From Enterovibrio norvegicus DSM 15893 (GTDB taxonomy: Bacteria; Pseudomonadota; Gammaproteobacteria; Enterobacterales; Vibrionaceae), in NCBI RefSeq assembly GCF_900115495.1, contig NZ_FOWR01000023.1:25795-89794 (forward strand): a DNA stretch of 64,000 nucleotides, in the 5' to 3' direction. Positions within the stretch are counted from its first letter, which is position 1; each line of letters opens with the position of its first letter. The translations under genes were made by a program, and so were the position numbers. This document shows, piece by piece, positions 26,011 to 36,490 of the stretch. Under the pieces are notes generated by a model that saw only the letters and a list, made by a program, of their open reading frames with translations, did no database searches and had not been told where the DNA came from.

Positions 26011-27072
26011 TTATGCGTTGCCTTTCACTTGGAGTTGCAGCTCCGCAGCGAAATCTAACATACGATTCAGTGGGATCAGCGACTTCTGGCGAATGGCTTC
26101 ATCAACATGAATTTCATGCTGCACGCCGCCTTCTTTCAGCGCAAGCTCAATGGCTTTTAAGCCGTTCATTGCCATCCAAGGGCAATGCGCACAACTTCGG
26201 CACGTTGCACCAGCACCGGCGGTTGGGGCTTCGATAAGTTCTTTATCTGGCACGACTTGCTGCATCTTGAAGAAAATGCCTTTGTCCGTCGCCACGATCA
26301 TCTGCTTTTGAGGAAGCTCTTTTGCAGCCTTAATAAGCTGACTGGTGGAACCCACGGCATCAGCAAGTTTTACCACGCTGGCAGGTGATTCAGGGTGAAC
26401 AAGGATTGCTGCGTCTGGGTAAACCGCTTTCATGTCCTTGAGGGCTTTGGCTGAAAACTCGTCGTGCACCACGCACTCGCCTTGCCACAGCAACATCTCT
26501 GCACCGGTTTTATTCGCAATGTACGAACCAAGGTGACGGTCAGGGCCCCAAATAATCGGTTTATCCTGCGCATCCAGATGTTCAACGATTTCCAATGCAA
26601 TCGACGAGGTGACAACCCAATCCGCGCGTGCTTTTACCGCTGCCGACGTGTTGGCATAAACCACCACAATATGATCAGGGTGCGCATCGCAGAAAGCAGA
26701 AAACCTGTCTTCCGGGCAGCCTAGATCCAGTGAGCATTCCGCGTCTAGCGTCGGCATGATCACGTTCTTTTCTGGGGTCAAGATTTTCGCACTCTCGCCC
26801 ATGAAACGGACGCCAGCAATCAACAACGTTTTCGCAGGGTGTCGATTACCGAACTTGGCCATCTCAAGAGAATCACCCACAAAGCCGCCGGTTTCTTCCG
26901 CCAGCGCCTGAATCTCAGGGTCGGTGTAATAATGCGCAATCATGACTGCGTCTTTCTCTTTCAAAAGCTGTTTGATGTTTTCGATGTAGTCTGATTTTTG
27001 CTGCTCAGACAGCACCTCCGGCTTAGGAGGGAAAGGATATACCGTCTCAGCGGTATTAATAATCTGGCTCAT
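26011..27072 (-). CDS. nadA: Quinolinate synthase A
   Basis: A 353-residue iron-sulfur enzyme that condenses iminoaspartate with dihydroxyacetone phosphate to quinolinate in NAD synthesis. The [4Fe-4S] ligands are in ECSLDLGCP and [29 protein letters not shown] is the family signature. Start: ATG at 27072 ([16 protein letters not shown]) fits family alignments; an ATG at 27105 with AAGG upstream would add 11 residues and remains possible. It follows cpoB, as in vibrios and E. coli, but a terminator at 27181 suggests separate transcription. Confidence 0.95.
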   Translation of the reverse strand: MSQIINTAETVYPFPPKPEVLSEQQKSDYIENIKQLLKEKDAVMIAHYYTDPEIQALAEETGGFVGDSLEMAKFGNRHPAKTLLIAGVRFMGESAKILTPEKNVIMPTLDAECSLDLGCPEDRFSAFCDAHPDHIVVVYANTSAAVKARADWVVTSSIALEIVEHLDAQDKPIIWGPDRHLGSYIANKTGAEMLLWQGECVVHDEFSAKALKDMKAVYPDAAILVHPESPASVVKLADAVGSTSQLIKAAKELPQKQMIVATDKGIFFKMQQVVPDKELIEAPTAGAGATCRSCAHCPWMAMNGLKAIELALKEGGVQHEIHVDEAIRQKSLIPLNRMLDFAAELQLQVKGNA

Positions 27073-27180
27073 CCACTTACTCAGATATGCTTGCAGTTCG
27101 GCCATTATACACGCCTTATAGCAGCATTTTCATCTCAGAAAACGTGTTGTAGCTTAGAGACGCAATAAATTTGCAAAGAA

Positions 27181-27203
27181 AAAGCCGACTCAAGGTCGGC
27201 TTT
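27181..27203 (-). terminator. Terminator of the tol-pal operon
   Basis: A 9-bp stem (AAAGCCGAC / GTCGGCTTT) followed by TTTCTTTG on the minus strand, 19 nt past the cpoB stop. Confidence 0.8.
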
Positions 27204-27221
27204 ATAGGGGAGTTGTTACGT

Positions 27222-27959
27222 TTACTTCTTCATTTGCTTTTCGGCTTGGCTTGCCGTGGTTGACCCTGGGTACTCGGCCACCACTTTTTGGAACAAGCTC
27301 TTCGCCGCAGCTTTATCGCCTTCACGATCTGCAATCATGCCAAGCTTGAGCAATGCATCAGCACGCTTGCTTGATTTTGCAACCTGACTGACAGCATCAA
27401 AATGCTGCTTAGCCAGACTTAGCTCACTTTTAGAGAAGTAAAGCTGACCCAACCAATAGTGTGCATTTGGCTTATAGATTGATTGAGGGTACTTGGTCAA
27501 AAACGCATTGAAAGCATCTGTGGCACCTTGGTAGTTTTTCTCTTTGAGAATCAGGTTCACGGCTGCATCGTACTCTGCGTTTTCAGACTGATTGTTTGAA
27601 TACGCTTCTGACGTTGCAGGCTTTTCCGTTTTGTTTTCGACAGCAGGTGCTGGTTTTGCGGTGCGAAGCGTATCGATTTCACGGTACAAGTCGCGTTGGC
27701 GTTCCAACATCTGATTTAATTCATAGCTGTTTCTTTCAACAGTGCCGCGCAATTCGTCCAACTCGCCTGCCATTTGTTCGAGCTGGCGCTGCATATCGAT
27801 TTGCATTTGGTTGCGGGCTTCTAGCATTCGCTCCAAGCGCTCTACAGAGCTACTGCTACCACCACCTAACTCAGTCACCGGAGCAGGTGCAGCAGCCACA
27901 GGGGCTGCCACACTCACCAGTAACGCCAGCGATAAAGAACGCAAAGTGTTACTGTTCAT
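27222..27959 (-). CDS. cpoB: Periplasmic TolA-binding coordinator CpoB (YbgF)
   Basis: A 245-residue periplasmic protein that links peptidoglycan synthesis by PBP1B to Tol-mediated outer-membrane constriction. A signal peptide (about 1-23, ending AAPAPV) is followed by a trimerising coiled coil (about 35-85) and three TPR repeats (about 130-245, NAHYWLGQLYFSKSELSLA). Last gene of the tol-pal operon; SD AAGGTAAA upstream. Confidence 0.94.
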   Translation of the reverse strand: MNSNTLRSLSLALLVSVAAPVAAAPAPVTELGGGSSSSVERLERMLEARNQMQIDMQRQLEQMAGELDELRGTVERNSYELNQMLERQRDLYREIDTLRTAKPAPAVENKTEKPATSEAYSNNQSENAEYDAAVNLILKEKNYQGATDAFNAFLTKYPQSIYKPNAHYWLGQLYFSKSELSLAKQHFDAVSQVAKSSKRADALLKLGMIADREGDKAAAKSLFQKVVAEYPGSTTASQAEKQMKK

Positions 27960-27977
27960 AATGATTTACCTTCTAAC

Positions 27978-28499
27978 TTAGTAAACCAGAACCGCACGGC
28001 GGTTCTTCGCGTACGCTTCTTCACCTTGGCCTAGCACCAATGGTTTCTCTTCGCCGTAGCTTACGATAGAAATTTGAGAAGCTGGAACACCTAGCGCTTG
28101 CAGGTATTTCGCTACTGCGCTCGCACGGCGCTCGCCAAGTGCGATGTTGTATTCTGGTGTACCACGCTCATCGGCATGACCTTCTACAACCACTTTAATG
28201 CTGTCGTTTGCACGCAGGAATTCAGCGTGTGCATCTAGCATGTCTTCAAACTGTGGCAATACAGAGTAGTCATCAAAGTTGAAGTAAATAGTTTGAGACT
28301 GACGCAGTTCGTTTGCACGAATTTCTTGCTCAGTCAGACTGCCTTGGCCGCCGTCTACTGGTGTTACGATAGTGGTTTCTTGACCTTTGTTGGTTTCAGA
28401 ACCCGTGCTATCAGTAGAGCTGTCGCTAGAGCTACACGCCGCTAGGGTAAACATAGGTAGCGCTACCGCCAAACCCTTAAGTACTTTATTCAATTGCAT
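27978..28499 (-). CDS. pal: Peptidoglycan-associated lipoprotein Pal
   Basis: A 173-residue outer-membrane lipoprotein. The lipobox LAAC puts the lipidated cysteine at 22; an acidic/Ser/Thr-rich linker leads to an OmpA-like peptidoglycan-binding domain (about 65-173) with [20 protein letters not shown] and [12 protein letters not shown] at 28499 has AAGGAAAACGAG upstream and gives a normal lipoprotein signal; a longer reading would add ten charged residues. Works with TolB and TolA. Confidence 0.96.
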   Translation of the reverse strand: MQLNKVLKGLAVALPMFTLAACSSSDSSTDSTGSETNKGQETTIVTPVDGGQGSLTEQEIRANELRQSQTIYFNFDDYSVLPQFEDMLDAHAEFLRANDSIKVVVEGHADERGTPEYNIALGERRASAVAKYLQALGVPASQISIVSYGEEKPLVLGQGEEAYAKNRRAVLVY

Positions 28500-28532
28500 C
28501 TCGTTTTCCTTAATTTCAAATAAGCGCAAATA

Positions 28533-29885
28533 TTATTGGAACGGGGACCATGTTGGTGCCCTAACTCGGCCGTTTGTTGCTGGTAGTCGTGCTTTAAACC
28601 GTCCATCAATAGAAACCAGTGAAAGTACGTTATTACGCCCATAGACCGAGCTGTAAATGACCATGCTGCCATTCGGTGCGAGGCTTGGTGATTCATCAAG
28701 CATCGTTTTGGTTAGAACTTCTACGGCACCCGTTTGCAAATCTTGTTTTGCAATGTTGTAACCTGAGTCCGAGCGGTGAACCATTACAAGGAATCTACCA
28801 TCCGGTGTCAGCTGACCACCGAGGTTTTGGCTACCCTGCCAAGTCAACCTGTTGGTAGAACCGTCGGCTAAATTTACTCGATAAATCTGTGGTTTACCAC
28901 CCCGGTCTGACGTAAAGATCAAAGACTGCCCATCTGGATCCCAGAAAGGTTCAGTGTTGTTCGCGCGCCCTTTGGTGATTTGTTCCATCTTGCGCGTTCT
29001 CAGATCTAACACATAAACCTGCAAGCTGCCGGTCTTGGAAAGAACCAAAGCTAACTTGTTGCCATCCGGAGAAAATCTTGGCGAACCATTGTGACGAGGA
29101 AATGACGAAATCATTTCTCGCTCACCGGTGTAAATGTTCATTAAGAAAATTTGTGCCTGACCGTTTTCAAAACTCACGTAAGCAAGCTGTTTACCGTCAG
29201 GCGACCACGCAGGGGACATCAAAGGTTGCTTTGAACGCAGCACCAACAGTTCGTTATAACCGTCGTAATCAGACAAACGAAGTTGATAAGGGTGTTCCGA
29301 TTTATCATCAATCACAACGTAGGCAATACGTGTTAGGAACGCGCCCTTTTCACCCGTTAGCTTTTCATACACCAAATCTGAAATACGGTGCGCGTATTGA
29401 CGAAGCTGCTTGCCGTTGACCGTTTTGCGGTTATTAAGCAAAAGGTGGTCTTTGGTCAGTACCAATTCTCCGGTTGCTGACAAGCCTTTGCTTGTGCCGC
29501 CTGTTAACTGGCCGCGAACCACATCGATCAATTGGTACTCAATCAGGTATTTCCCATCAGGTGTTGGGCTGATTTTACCTGTCACAAGCGCATCGACCCC
29601 TAACGCAGTCCAATCGTTGAAATCCACGTTTTCATCGCTGTATGGCGTTTGTGGCATTTTGTCGGTTGGGACTGGGCTGAATTTGCCACTGCGTTGAAGA
29701 TCTGATGCGATAACATCAGACACATTGGTCGGTAACTTGCCTTCGCCTTCCCAGTTAAAAGGGACAATGGCGATAGGACGTGCGGAACTGATCCCTTCAG
29801 TAATAACAATTCTCAACTCAGCATAAGCTGACGGTGCAAAAACGATGAAAAATGTAATGGCACTAAATAGAATTCGTTTGAACAT
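28533..29885 (-). CDS. tolB: Tol-Pal system beta-propeller protein TolB
   Basis: A 450-residue periplasmic protein. Signal peptide (1-22), an N-terminal alpha/beta domain (about 30-165), then a six-bladed propeller with repeated [19 protein letters not shown] motifs ([27 protein letters not shown]). It shuttles between Pal and TolA during envelope constriction. SD AAGGATATTT precedes the ATG. Confidence 0.96.
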   Translation of the reverse strand: MFKRILFSAITFFIVFAPSAYAELRIVITEGISSARPIAIVPFNWEGEGKLPTNVSDVIASDLQRSGKFSPVPTDKMPQTPYSDENVDFNDWTALGVDALVTGKISPTPDGKYLIEYQLIDVVRGQLTGGTSKGLSATGELVLTKDHLLLNNRKTVNGKQLRQYAHRISDLVYEKLTGEKGAFLTRIAYVVIDDKSEHPYQLRLSDYDGYNELLVLRSKQPLMSPAWSPDGKQLAYVSFENGQAQIFLMNIYTGEREMISSFPRHNGSPRFSPDGNKLALVLSKTGSLQVYVLDLRTRKMEQITKGRANNTEPFWDPDGQSLIFTSDRGGKPQIYRVNLADGSTNRLTWQGSQNLGGQLTPDGRFLVMVHRSDSGYNIAKQDLQTGAVEVLTKTMLDESPSLAPNGSMVIYSSVYGRNNVLSLVSIDGRFKARLPATNGRVRAPTWSPFQ

Positions 29886-29900
29886 AAATATCCTTTATTT

Positions 29901-30992
29901 CTATGGCCTAAACTCGAAGACAAACTCCAGAAATTGCTTTTTAACATCCTCGTCTTCAGGCATTGGAAATGTACCTACTGCGAAAATCGCCGCACTTCCT
30001 ATACGACAAGCAATTGGATCGCCCTTGAGTTCTTGAACATCCTGAACGAAACCAGTTCTGGAAAGCTTCAACCTCAAATCACATATCTGGCCATTCGGCA
30101 CTGCGTCTTTGTTGTATTTACTTGATATGCTCTTACTAAATATACTGATGTAACGTGCAACTTCATCACTCACGAAACGCCCTCGAGCCGAACCGCGATT
30201 TGCCGATTCGGACTCGAGACCGCTAAAAAGCTCGTTGAGGGCAGCCTCCTGCTCTGCCTGCTTCTTACGTGCAGCTTCAGCTTTACGCTCAGCTTCTACA
30301 CGTGCAGCTTCCGCTTTGCGGGCTGCCTCTTCGGCTTTTTTCTGCTCAGCTAGCTTACGTTTACGCGTTTCTTCTGCCTTGCGGGCTTCTTCTTCAGCGC
30401 GTTTTTTCTCTGCTAACTGACGCTCACGTTCTGCTTCTGCTTTCTTACGTTCTTGTTCAGCACGCACGCGCTCAGCTTCTGCCTTTTTCGCCGCTTCTTC
30501 TGCTTTACGCTGTTCTGCGACCTTGCGCTGGCGTTCCGCTTCTGCTGCCGCAGATTTCTCTTGGGCGATGCGTGTGGCTTCTTTAGCTTTGCGTTGTTCT
30601 TCAGCCTCTTTTTTACGGGCTTCCGAAATACGCTTGCGCTCAGTTTCCGCTTCTCGTGTCGCTTTTTCAGCCGCCAGCTTTTCAGCACGTAATTCGCGAA
30701 GACGTTTCTCTTCTTGTTCGCGCTGCTTTTCAAGTTGATCAGCTTGTTGTTCTAAGCGACGAAGGCGATCGCTCTCTTGTCGTTTAGCTTCATCACGTTG
30801 CTGACGAATTTTTCGCGCTTGTTCGTTCACAACGCTCGGGTCTATAACGACCGCTTCAATACTCTGCCCCGCAGGCTGATGCGATACTTTTGTGAAATCA
30901 GCGCCCCACAACAATCCTCCAAACAACGCGGCATGCAAAAGCACGGATATGATCGTTGCGCCTGAGTAGCTTGTGTTCTCGTTCTTCTTCAT
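29901..30992 (-). CDS. tolA: Cell envelope integrity protein TolA
   Basis: A 363-residue inner-membrane protein. One transmembrane helix (about 13-32), a long Lys/Glu/Ala-rich helical domain II (about 55-260) spanning the periplasm, and C-terminal domain III (about 270-363) with two cysteines (ICDLRL, IACRIG) expected to form the conserved disulfide. It transmits proton-driven force from TolQR to TolB-Pal. Repetitive AAG/GAA-rich codons of domain II create long open frames on the other strand that are not genes. Confidence 0.96.
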   Translation of the reverse strand: MKKNENTSYSGATIISVLLHAALFGGLLWGADFTKVSHQPAGQSIEAVVIDPSVVNEQARKIRQQRDEAKRQESDRLRRLEQQADQLEKQREQEEKRLRELRAEKLAAEKATREAETERKRISEARKKEAEEQRKAKEATRIAQEKSAAAEAERQRKVAEQRKAEEAAKKAEAERVRAEQERKKAEAERERQLAEKKRAEEEARKAEETRKRKLAEQKKAEEAARKAEAARVEAERKAEAARKKQAEQEAALNELFSGLESESANRGSARGRFVSDEVARYISIFSKSISSKYNKDAVPNGQICDLRLKLSRTGFVQDVQELKGDPIACRIGSAAIFAVGTFPMPEDEDVKKQFLEFVFEFRP

Positions 30993-31005
30993 TCAGTTAC
31001 TCATC

Positions 31006-31452
31006 TCACGAATCAAGCGGTTCGGTCATGAGTCCTACCGAGGACACACCCGCTTGGTTCAACGCATCCAATGTTAGGATGATCTCTGAATAAGGCACTC
31101 GACCATCACCGCCAACCAATACTGGCGATTTAGGGTTTAGCTCAAGTTCCGCTTTTACGCGCACCAACATATCTTGCAACGACAAGCCACGCTCCATATC
31201 ACCATTGTTGACACTCAAGCCCAGGCCGCCATTTTGGTCGACCTCAACAATGATAAATGCGCCACTGTCTGCGTCACTTGCAAGGTCTGCCGCCGTTTTC
31301 GCGGTAGATGTTTGTGGAAGGTCAACATCCACGCCCTGCGTAACAAAGGGTGCTGTTACCATAAAGATAATAAGCAACACCAACATGACATCGATGTATG
31401 GCACCACGTTTATCTCGGCAGTCATTTTCCGCCGTTTAGATTGATAAGGCAT
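31006..31452 (-). CDS. tolR: Tol-Pal stator protein TolR
   Basis: A 148-residue ExbD/TolR protein: short cytoplasmic N-terminus, one transmembrane helix with the proton-path aspartate (D21 in [16 protein letters not shown]), and a periplasmic domain (about 55-148). With TolQ it forms the proton-driven motor for TolA. SD AAGGAG upstream; 3 nt after tolQ. Confidence 0.96.
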   Translation of the reverse strand: MPYQSKRRKMTAEINVVPYIDVMLVLLIIFMVTAPFVTQGVDVDLPQTSTAKTAADLASDADSGAFIIVEVDQNGGLGLSVNNGDMERGLSLQDMLVRVKAELELNPKSPVLVGGDGRVPYSEIILTLDALNQAGVSSVGLMTEPLDS

Positions 31453-31455
31453 GGC

Positions 31456-32142
31456 TTACTCCTTCGGTGCAGCGAATGCCTGACGGTGCAAAATGCTAGA
31501 AAACTCTTCCATGAAGTTCACATAGTTATTTTCGAGCTTACCTACCTTGGAGGTTAACTTGTTGTATGCCATTACCGCGGGGATTGCAGCAAATAGGCCC
31601 ATTGCCGTTGCTACTAGCGCTTCCGCGATACCTGGCGCAACCATGGCCAACGTCGCCTGCTTCACCGCACCCAGTGCGATAAATGCATGCATGATGCCCC
31701 ACACCGTACCAAATAGACCGATGTAAGGACTGATTGAGCCCACGGTTGCTAAGAATGGTAGGTTGGTTTCGAGTGATTCAACTTCTTTCGATAGCGACAC
31801 GCGCATGGCACGGCCTGTTCCTTCCATCACCGCTTCTGGCACTTTGCCGTTGCTGCGGTGAAGGCGCGCGAACTCTTTAAAGCCCGAATAGAAAATTTGT
31901 TCACTGCCTGTCAGCTGGTCTTTACGCGCTTGCACTTCTTGAAACAGCTGAGAAAGATCCATTCCAGACCAAAAACGGTCTTCAAAACGTTCTGCTTTTG
32001 CAGTCGCCTGAGAAAGGATTTGAGAACGTTTGATGATCATCGCCCAAGACACGATTGACATCCCAAGCAGAACTAACATCACTGCCTTAACGAGCAGACT
32101 CGCTTGCAAAAACAGATCAAGGATTGACAGTTCAGCGCTCAC
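31456..32142 (-). CDS. tolQ: Tol-Pal proton channel protein TolQ
   Basis: A 228-residue ExbB/TolQ/MotA-family protein with three membrane segments (about 15-37, 135-160, 168-192; [20 protein letters not shown] is the family signature). The start is GTG at 32142 with GGAG 7 nt upstream, overlapping the ybgC end by 11 nt, which couples translation. Confidence 0.95.
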   Translation of the reverse strand: MSAELSILDLFLQASLLVKAVMLVLLGMSIVSWAMIIKRSQILSQATAKAERFEDRFWSGMDLSQLFQEVQARKDQLTGSEQIFYSGFKEFARLHRSNGKVPEAVMEGTGRAMRVSLSKEVESLETNLPFLATVGSISPYIGLFGTVWGIMHAFIALGAVKQATLAMVAPGIAEALVATAMGLFAAIPAVMAYNKLTSKVGKLENNYVNFMEEFSSILHRQAFAAPKE

Positions 32143-32545
32143 TTAAAATCTCCGATTGAATCGATGGGGGGATGGATTTGGGTTTCATTTTCTCAGAATC
32201 GACACAGGCTACCTTAACGACGGCCCGACACAATACCTGCCCGTCTGAATTAACTAAATTCTGACAGAAAGTGAGGGTCACACGACGCAGCTCTGACACC
32301 GTTGTTTCTACGGTTAACAATTCTTCGAACCTTGCGCCCTTGATAAAGTCGATATCCATATGACGTACCACGAACGCAGTGTGTTCTTTAAATAGCACTT
32401 GTTGATTGACACCGATGCTACGTAAAAGTTCTGTCCTTGCGCGTTCGAAGTACTTGATATAGTTCGCATGATATACAAGACCACCAACATCAGTATCTTC
32501 GTAGTAAATACGAACCGGCCAGCAGAATGGGTGGGGTTGGCTCAT
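32132..32545 (-). CDS. ybgC: Tol-Pal-associated acyl-CoA thioesterase YbgC
   Basis: A 137-residue hotdog-fold thioesterase; [20 protein letters not shown] carries the catalytic aspartate, and [13 protein letters not shown] follows as in the family. It hydrolyses short-chain acyl-CoA and is linked to phospholipid metabolism near the Tol complex. First gene of the tol-pal operon here; a terminator at 32654 separates it from ybgE. Confidence 0.95.
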   Translation of the reverse strand: MSQPHPFCWPVRIYYEDTDVGGLVYHANYIKYFERARTELLRSIGVNQQVLFKEHTAFVVRHMDIDFIKGARFEELLTVETTVSELRRVTLTFCQNLVNSDGQVLCRAVVKVACVDSEKMKPKSIPPSIQSEILSER

Positions 32546-32653
32546 CCGGTAATTACCTGAAATCCATAATAAGGTTTAGCGAATTACTATAACTGACTTA
32601 CTCAAGGTATTGAAAGCACGTTGCACCGTAGTACATCACGATTGGCGCAAAAT

Positions 32654-32685
32654 AAAACAGCCTGAGGCCAAAGGCACTCAGGCTG
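32654..32685 (-). terminator. Terminator of the cydABX-ybgE operon
   Basis: A 9-bp stem (CAGCCTGAG / CTCAGGCTG) followed on the minus strand by TTTTATTTT, 28 nt past ybgE. It marks the border between the cyd and tol operons. Confidence 0.82.
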
Positions 32686-32712
32686 CTGCATAAATGAACG
32701 GTCATTGCGTCT

Positions 32713-33018
32713 TTAAATGAATGCAATCGTGAGGATTGAAATCATCACAGCCCATGCAAGCGGTGGGAAAAAGACCAATTGCCAAAACCAAAAGCGCGGT
32801 TTGAATGCCATGCCGTGAATGATTCCCGTGCATGTCGCCCAAATCAGTGCTGGAGCATTAGCGACACTGAAGCCACCAATGTTGTCCGCAAAGGTCTGCG
32901 GATCCCAAATCACCCATCCCGCGCATGTCAGGGCAAGCACCAATGACATGATCATCAACACACGCTTATGAAGACGGTCGTGCAGACCGTCCAGCAAAGC
33001 CGTGAATTTAGTCTTCAC
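32713..33018 (-). CDS. ybgE: Cyd operon protein YbgE
   Basis: A 101-residue inner-membrane protein with three hydrophobic segments (about 19-38, 50-68, 77-98), including IWATCTGIIHGMAFKPRFWF, matching E. coli YbgE. Its role in cytochrome bd biogenesis or function is unsettled. It starts with GTG at 33018, overlapping cydX by 11 nt, so translation is likely coupled. Confidence 0.92.
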   Translation of the reverse strand: MKTKFTALLDGLHDRLHKRVLMIMSLVLALTCAGWVIWDPQTFADNIGGFSVANAPALIWATCTGIIHGMAFKPRFWFWQLVFFPPLAWAVMISILTIAFI

Positions 33019-33118
33019 TGTCGTGATCCATGGCTTCAGTGTGTTCTAACCAAAGCGCATTGATAATACCGAACGAACACGCCAGCAATACACCTAGAAT
33101 CCAAGCGAAATACCACAT
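33008..33118 (-). CDS. cydX: Cytochrome bd small subunit CydX
   Basis: A 36-residue single-helix subunit, MWYFAWILGVLLACSFGIIN followed by ALWLEHTEAMDHDSED, nearly superimposable on E. coli CydX (YbgT). It stabilises the haem d/b595 site of cytochrome bd-I. It lies between cydB and ybgE and has SD AGGAG upstream. Confidence 0.95.
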   Translation of the reverse strand: MWYFAWILGVLLACSFGIINALWLEHTEAMDHDSED

Positions 33119-33133
33119 GGTTGACTCCTTCTC

Positions 33134-34270
33134 TTAGTACAGTGAGGTTTTGTTTTCTTCGATGAACTTGTCATCAAGACGACCAAACATTTTGTAGTAA
33201 CACCACGCGGTGTAAGACAAGATGATTGGCACCATAACAAACGCAACGCCAGTCATAATGTTCAGCGTCAATTCGCTCGAGGTCGCATCCCACATGGTTA
33301 AGCTGTGAGACGGGAACAAGCTAGATGGCATCACGAATGGGAACATCGCAAAACCTGCTGTCAAAATAACACCCGCAATCGCCAAGCTGTTGAACAAGAA
33401 CGCAAAGCCGTCACGTTCAAAACGTGCACACACAGCAACCAGCAGCGGCATGAATACAGCCAACGCAGGTGCAGTCCAAAGGATTGGGTAAGCGTCGTAG
33501 TTATTGAACAATGCACCTGTTAGGGTCATCACTTCTTTGTTCAGAGGGTTTGACGTTGCATTGGTCACGATCTCACTGGTGATCACATAACCTTCAATGC
33601 TCTGTGCCCAGAAGCCCGCCAAAGCAAAACATACTGCCGTCAGAATCGCAGAAATTTGCGCCACGCTACGTGCACGGGTGTGCAGCGCATCGGTGGTTTT
33701 CATCTGAAGGTAAGCCGCGCCTTGCGTCACGATCATGAACAAGCTAACCAGACCACACAGAATCGCAAACGGATTCAACAAACCAAAGAACGAACCTTTG
33801 TAAGTCGGGATCAGGAATTCGCTTAGCTCAAACGGTACACCTTGAAGTAGATTACCGAACGCCACACCGAAAATAATAGGTGGAACGAAACTACCAATGA
33901 AAATTCCCCAGTCCCAGGTTTTACGCCAGCGCGGGTCTTCAATTTTCGAACGGTAGTCGAAGCCAATTGGGCGCAACCACAATGCGGCTAGCGTCAGAAT
34001 CATCGCCAAGTAGAAACCTGAGAATGACACTGCGTAGACCAACGGCCATGCAGCGAACAACGCACCGCCCGCGGTGATTAACCATACTTGGTTACCATCC
34101 CAGTGCGGGGCAATCGAGTTAATCATGACACGGCGCTCGTTATCGGTCTTACCAATAACGGGGACCAAGGCACCCACACCCATGTCGAAGCCATCTGTGA
34201 CTGCGAAGCCAATCAGCAGAACACCAATCAGTGCCCACCAGATCAGACGTAGAATCTCGTATTCAAACAT
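33134..34270 (-). CDS. cydB: Cytochrome bd ubiquinol oxidase subunit II
   Basis: A 378-residue membrane protein with about eight to nine helices and the CydB signature WWALIGVLLIGFAVTDGFDM and IAPHWDGNQVWLI. It is the structural partner of CydA in the high-affinity, low-oxygen quinol oxidase of the inner membrane. Start ATG at 34270 with AAGGAGAGCGTGAG upstream; 14 nt after cydA. Confidence 0.96.
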   Translation of the reverse strand: MFEYEILRLIWWALIGVLLIGFAVTDGFDMGVGALVPVIGKTDNERRVMINSIAPHWDGNQVWLITAGGALFAAWPLVYAVSFSGFYLAMILTLAALWLRPIGFDYRSKIEDPRWRKTWDWGIFIGSFVPPIIFGVAFGNLLQGVPFELSEFLIPTYKGSFFGLLNPFAILCGLVSLFMIVTQGAAYLQMKTTDALHTRARSVAQISAILTAVCFALAGFWAQSIEGYVITSEIVTNATSNPLNKEVMTLTGALFNNYDAYPILWTAPALAVFMPLLVAVCARFERDGFAFLFNSLAIAGVILTAGFAMFPFVMPSSLFPSHSLTMWDATSSELTLNIMTGVAFVMVPIILSYTAWCYYKMFGRLDDKFIEENKTSLY

Positions 34271-34284
34271 GTCTCACGCTCTCC

Positions 34285-35871
34285 TTATGCTTCAACTTGA
34301 CGCGCAAGATCCGTTTCCGGGGTCTTTAGCTTTTCAAAGTGATAACGGCCTGTTTTTAGGCTGCTAGGGCCTAAGCGTGCGAATTTAACCATCAAGTACA
34401 CTTCGGCAATCAAGAACACTGTGTACAGTAGAACGATTGCAACCAATGAGGTGATGATTTCTGACGCGGGAACATTAGACGCGGCCATGTGTACAGGCAG
34501 AATTTCACCCACAGCCCACGGTTGACGGCCATATTCTGCAACGAACCAACCTGCTTCACAGGCAATCCAAGGCAATGGAATACCAATCAGTGCGAGTTTC
34601 AGAAGCCATGGTTTTTCGTCGATTTTCTGACGACAGGTTTGGTAGAACGCCATACCGAAGATAAACAGCATTGCGAAGCCACATGCAACCATGATGCGGA
34701 AACTCCAGAATAACGGCGCTACCTGCGGAATAGAGTCTTTCGCAGCTTGTTTGATTTGCGCTTCCGTTGCATCAACAACGTTTGGTGTTTGTTCTTTCAG
34801 TAGCAGACCAAAACCAAGATCTTTCTTCACGTCATCAAACGCTGCGATGTTTTCAGGCGTTCTTTCACCTGCACGCAGTTTTTCAAGCAAACCATAAGCA
34901 ATCATACCGTTACGAATACGCACTTCGTGCTCATCAACGATGTCATGAAGGCCAGTCACTTGCTTATCGAAAGAACGCGTCGCAATAATACCCATCACAT
35001 AAGGGATTTTGATCGCGTAATCGGTTTCCATGGTTTCTTGGTTCGGGAAGCCAAACACGGTGAACGCAGCAGGTGCTGGCTCTGTGTGCCATTCCGCTTC
35101 AATCGCAGCAAGCTTAACCTTCTGAACGTCACCCAGCTCATAGCCAGATTCATCGCCCAGAACGATAGTAGACAGGATACCGGCGATACCAAACGATGCG
35201 GCGATCGCGAATGAGCGACGTGCAAACGCCACATCACGGCCTTTCAGTAAGTAGTAAGCACTGATACCCAGAACGAACATTGCGCCTGTGGTGTAACCCG
35301 CTGCCACTGTGTGTACAAACTTCACCTGAGCAACAGGGTTAAGTACAACTTCAGCAAAGCTCACCATTTCCATTCGCATGCTTTCGAAGTTGAACTCAGC
35401 ACCCACTGGGTTTTGCATCCAGCCGTTAGCAACAAGGATCCAAAGTGCGGAGAAGTTAGAACCGATAGCGGTTAGCCATGTCACTGTAAGGTGTTGACGC
35501 TTAGAGAGACGATCCCAACCGAAGAAGAACATACCCACGAGAGTCGATTCTAGGAAGAAGGCCATCAAGGCTTCAATCGCAAGAGGGGCACCAAAGATGT
35601 CGCCGACGTAGTGAGAATAGTATGCCCAGTTTGTACCAAACTGGAACTCCATCGTCAGGCCTGTTGCAACGCCTAGCGCGAAGTTAATACCGAAAAGCTT
35701 ACCCCAGAACTTGGTCATGTCCTTGTAGATTTGCTTGTCAGTCATGACATAGAGCGACTCCATGATGGCAAGCAGAAATGCCATACCTAAAGTCAGTGGG
35801 ACAAATAAGAAGTGATACATCGCGGTGAGAGCAAATTGGAACCGCGACAGATCCACAATATCAGTTAACAT
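34285..35871 (-). CDS. cydA: Cytochrome bd ubiquinol oxidase subunit I
   Basis: A 528-residue subunit binding haems b558, b595 and d. [20 protein letters not shown] holds the first haem ligand histidine; the GFGLLLKE...PLFWSFRIM region belongs to the long Q-loop, and the length equals the E. coli long-Q-loop type. ATG at 35871 ([11 protein letters not shown]) has GGAG upstream; the longer upstream reading is not family-like. Promoter region carries an FNR-like site at 36125-36138. The start codon lies at the centre of a 16-bp palindrome. Confidence 0.96.
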   Translation of the reverse strand: MLTDIVDLSRFQFALTAMYHFLFVPLTLGMAFLLAIMESLYVMTDKQIYKDMTKFWGKLFGINFALGVATGLTMEFQFGTNWAYYSHYVGDIFGAPLAIEALMAFFLESTLVGMFFFGWDRLSKRQHLTVTWLTAIGSNFSALWILVANGWMQNPVGAEFNFESMRMEMVSFAEVVLNPVAQVKFVHTVAAGYTTGAMFVLGISAYYLLKGRDVAFARRSFAIAASFGIAGILSTIVLGDESGYELGDVQKVKLAAIEAEWHTEPAPAAFTVFGFPNQETMETDYAIKIPYVMGIIATRSFDKQVTGLHDIVDEHEVRIRNGMIAYGLLEKLRAGERTPENIAAFDDVKKDLGFGLLLKEQTPNVVDATEAQIKQAAKDSIPQVAPLFWSFRIMVACGFAMLFIFGMAFYQTCRQKIDEKPWLLKLALIGIPLPWIACEAGWFVAEYGRQPWAVGEILPVHMAASNVPASEIITSLVAIVLLYTVFLIAEVYLMVKFARLGPSSLKTGRYHFEKLKTPETDLARQVEA

Positions 35872-36124
35872 GTTAACTCCTTCCTCGTCAGGCTGGCTGA
35901 CGCGCGATACTTTCGTATCGATAAGTAAATGCTTAAACACATGCGGGGCTGACTGGCCGCGCCTAACTAAGCTTCCTTACGGGATCTGTGTAAACAGACC
36001 TCCCTTTTTATGTTGCACTATTGTACTCAGCTGGTTAGGATTTTGTTAAGTAACCCCTAATATAGCCAGGTCTAATATTAAACATTCTGAGCGGCCGCTT
36101 CAAAGTATTTGGCGTGCGCGTACA

Positions 36125-36138
36125 TTGATTGCTGTCAA
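36125..36138. promoter_or_regulatory. FNR-like site upstream of cydA
   Basis: TTGATTGCTGTCAA matches the FNR consensus TTGAT-N4-ATCAA with one mismatch. It lies about 250 bp upstream of cydA. In E. coli cydAB is controlled by FNR and ArcA, so the site fits, but similar AT-rich motifs nearby make this tentative. Confidence 0.45.
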
Positions 36139-36342
36139 ATTAATCAATTGTCGCTGTCAAAATTTTGCGATTGTTAGACATCAATCAATTTTGGCGCGAT
36201 TTTTTTGGCAAATGATCACGCTGAGCAATGACATGCTCACCCTGAAAGTGGGCGAATGGAGACAAGAATAGTTGTTGATTTGAGGTTAATGGGAAAATTA
36301 CGTGTTACAGGTTGCAGAACACCTGTCGTTGGCGAGATAAAA

Positions 36343-36414
36343 GCAGGAAGAGCAGGAAGAGCAGGAAGAGCAGGAAGAGCAGGAAGAGCAGGAAGAGCAG
36401 GAAGAGCAGGAAGA
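36343..36414. repeat. Tandem repeat, 9 bp x 8 perfect units
   Basis: Eight identical copies of GCAGGAAGA, followed by a degraded ninth unit (to 36423). It lies between the ruvB terminator and the cydA promoter region; 9-nt units keep a reading frame open on both strands, but no gene is there. Confidence 0.97.
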
Positions 36415-36441
36415 GCAGGAAAGGCTAAACGACAGAAACAC

Positions 36442-36463
36442 AAAAGCCAGCGATTGCTGGCTC
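36442..36463 (-). terminator. Terminator of ruvAB
   Basis: A 7-bp stem (AGCCAGC / GCTGGCT) with loop GATT; on the minus strand it is followed by TTTTGTGTTT, 28 nt past ruvB. Confidence 0.78.
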
Positions 36464-36490
36464 CTGACTATCATTTTTGGTTACGCAACC

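Noticed and set aside
30235..30738. Several Ala/Phe/Leu-rich open frames opposite tolA
   Set aside because: They arise from the repetitive Lys/Glu/Ala codons of TolA domain II read on the other strand.
36343..36414. Possible CRISPR array
   Set aside because: Units are 9 bp and contiguous with no spacers, so it is a simple tandem repeat.
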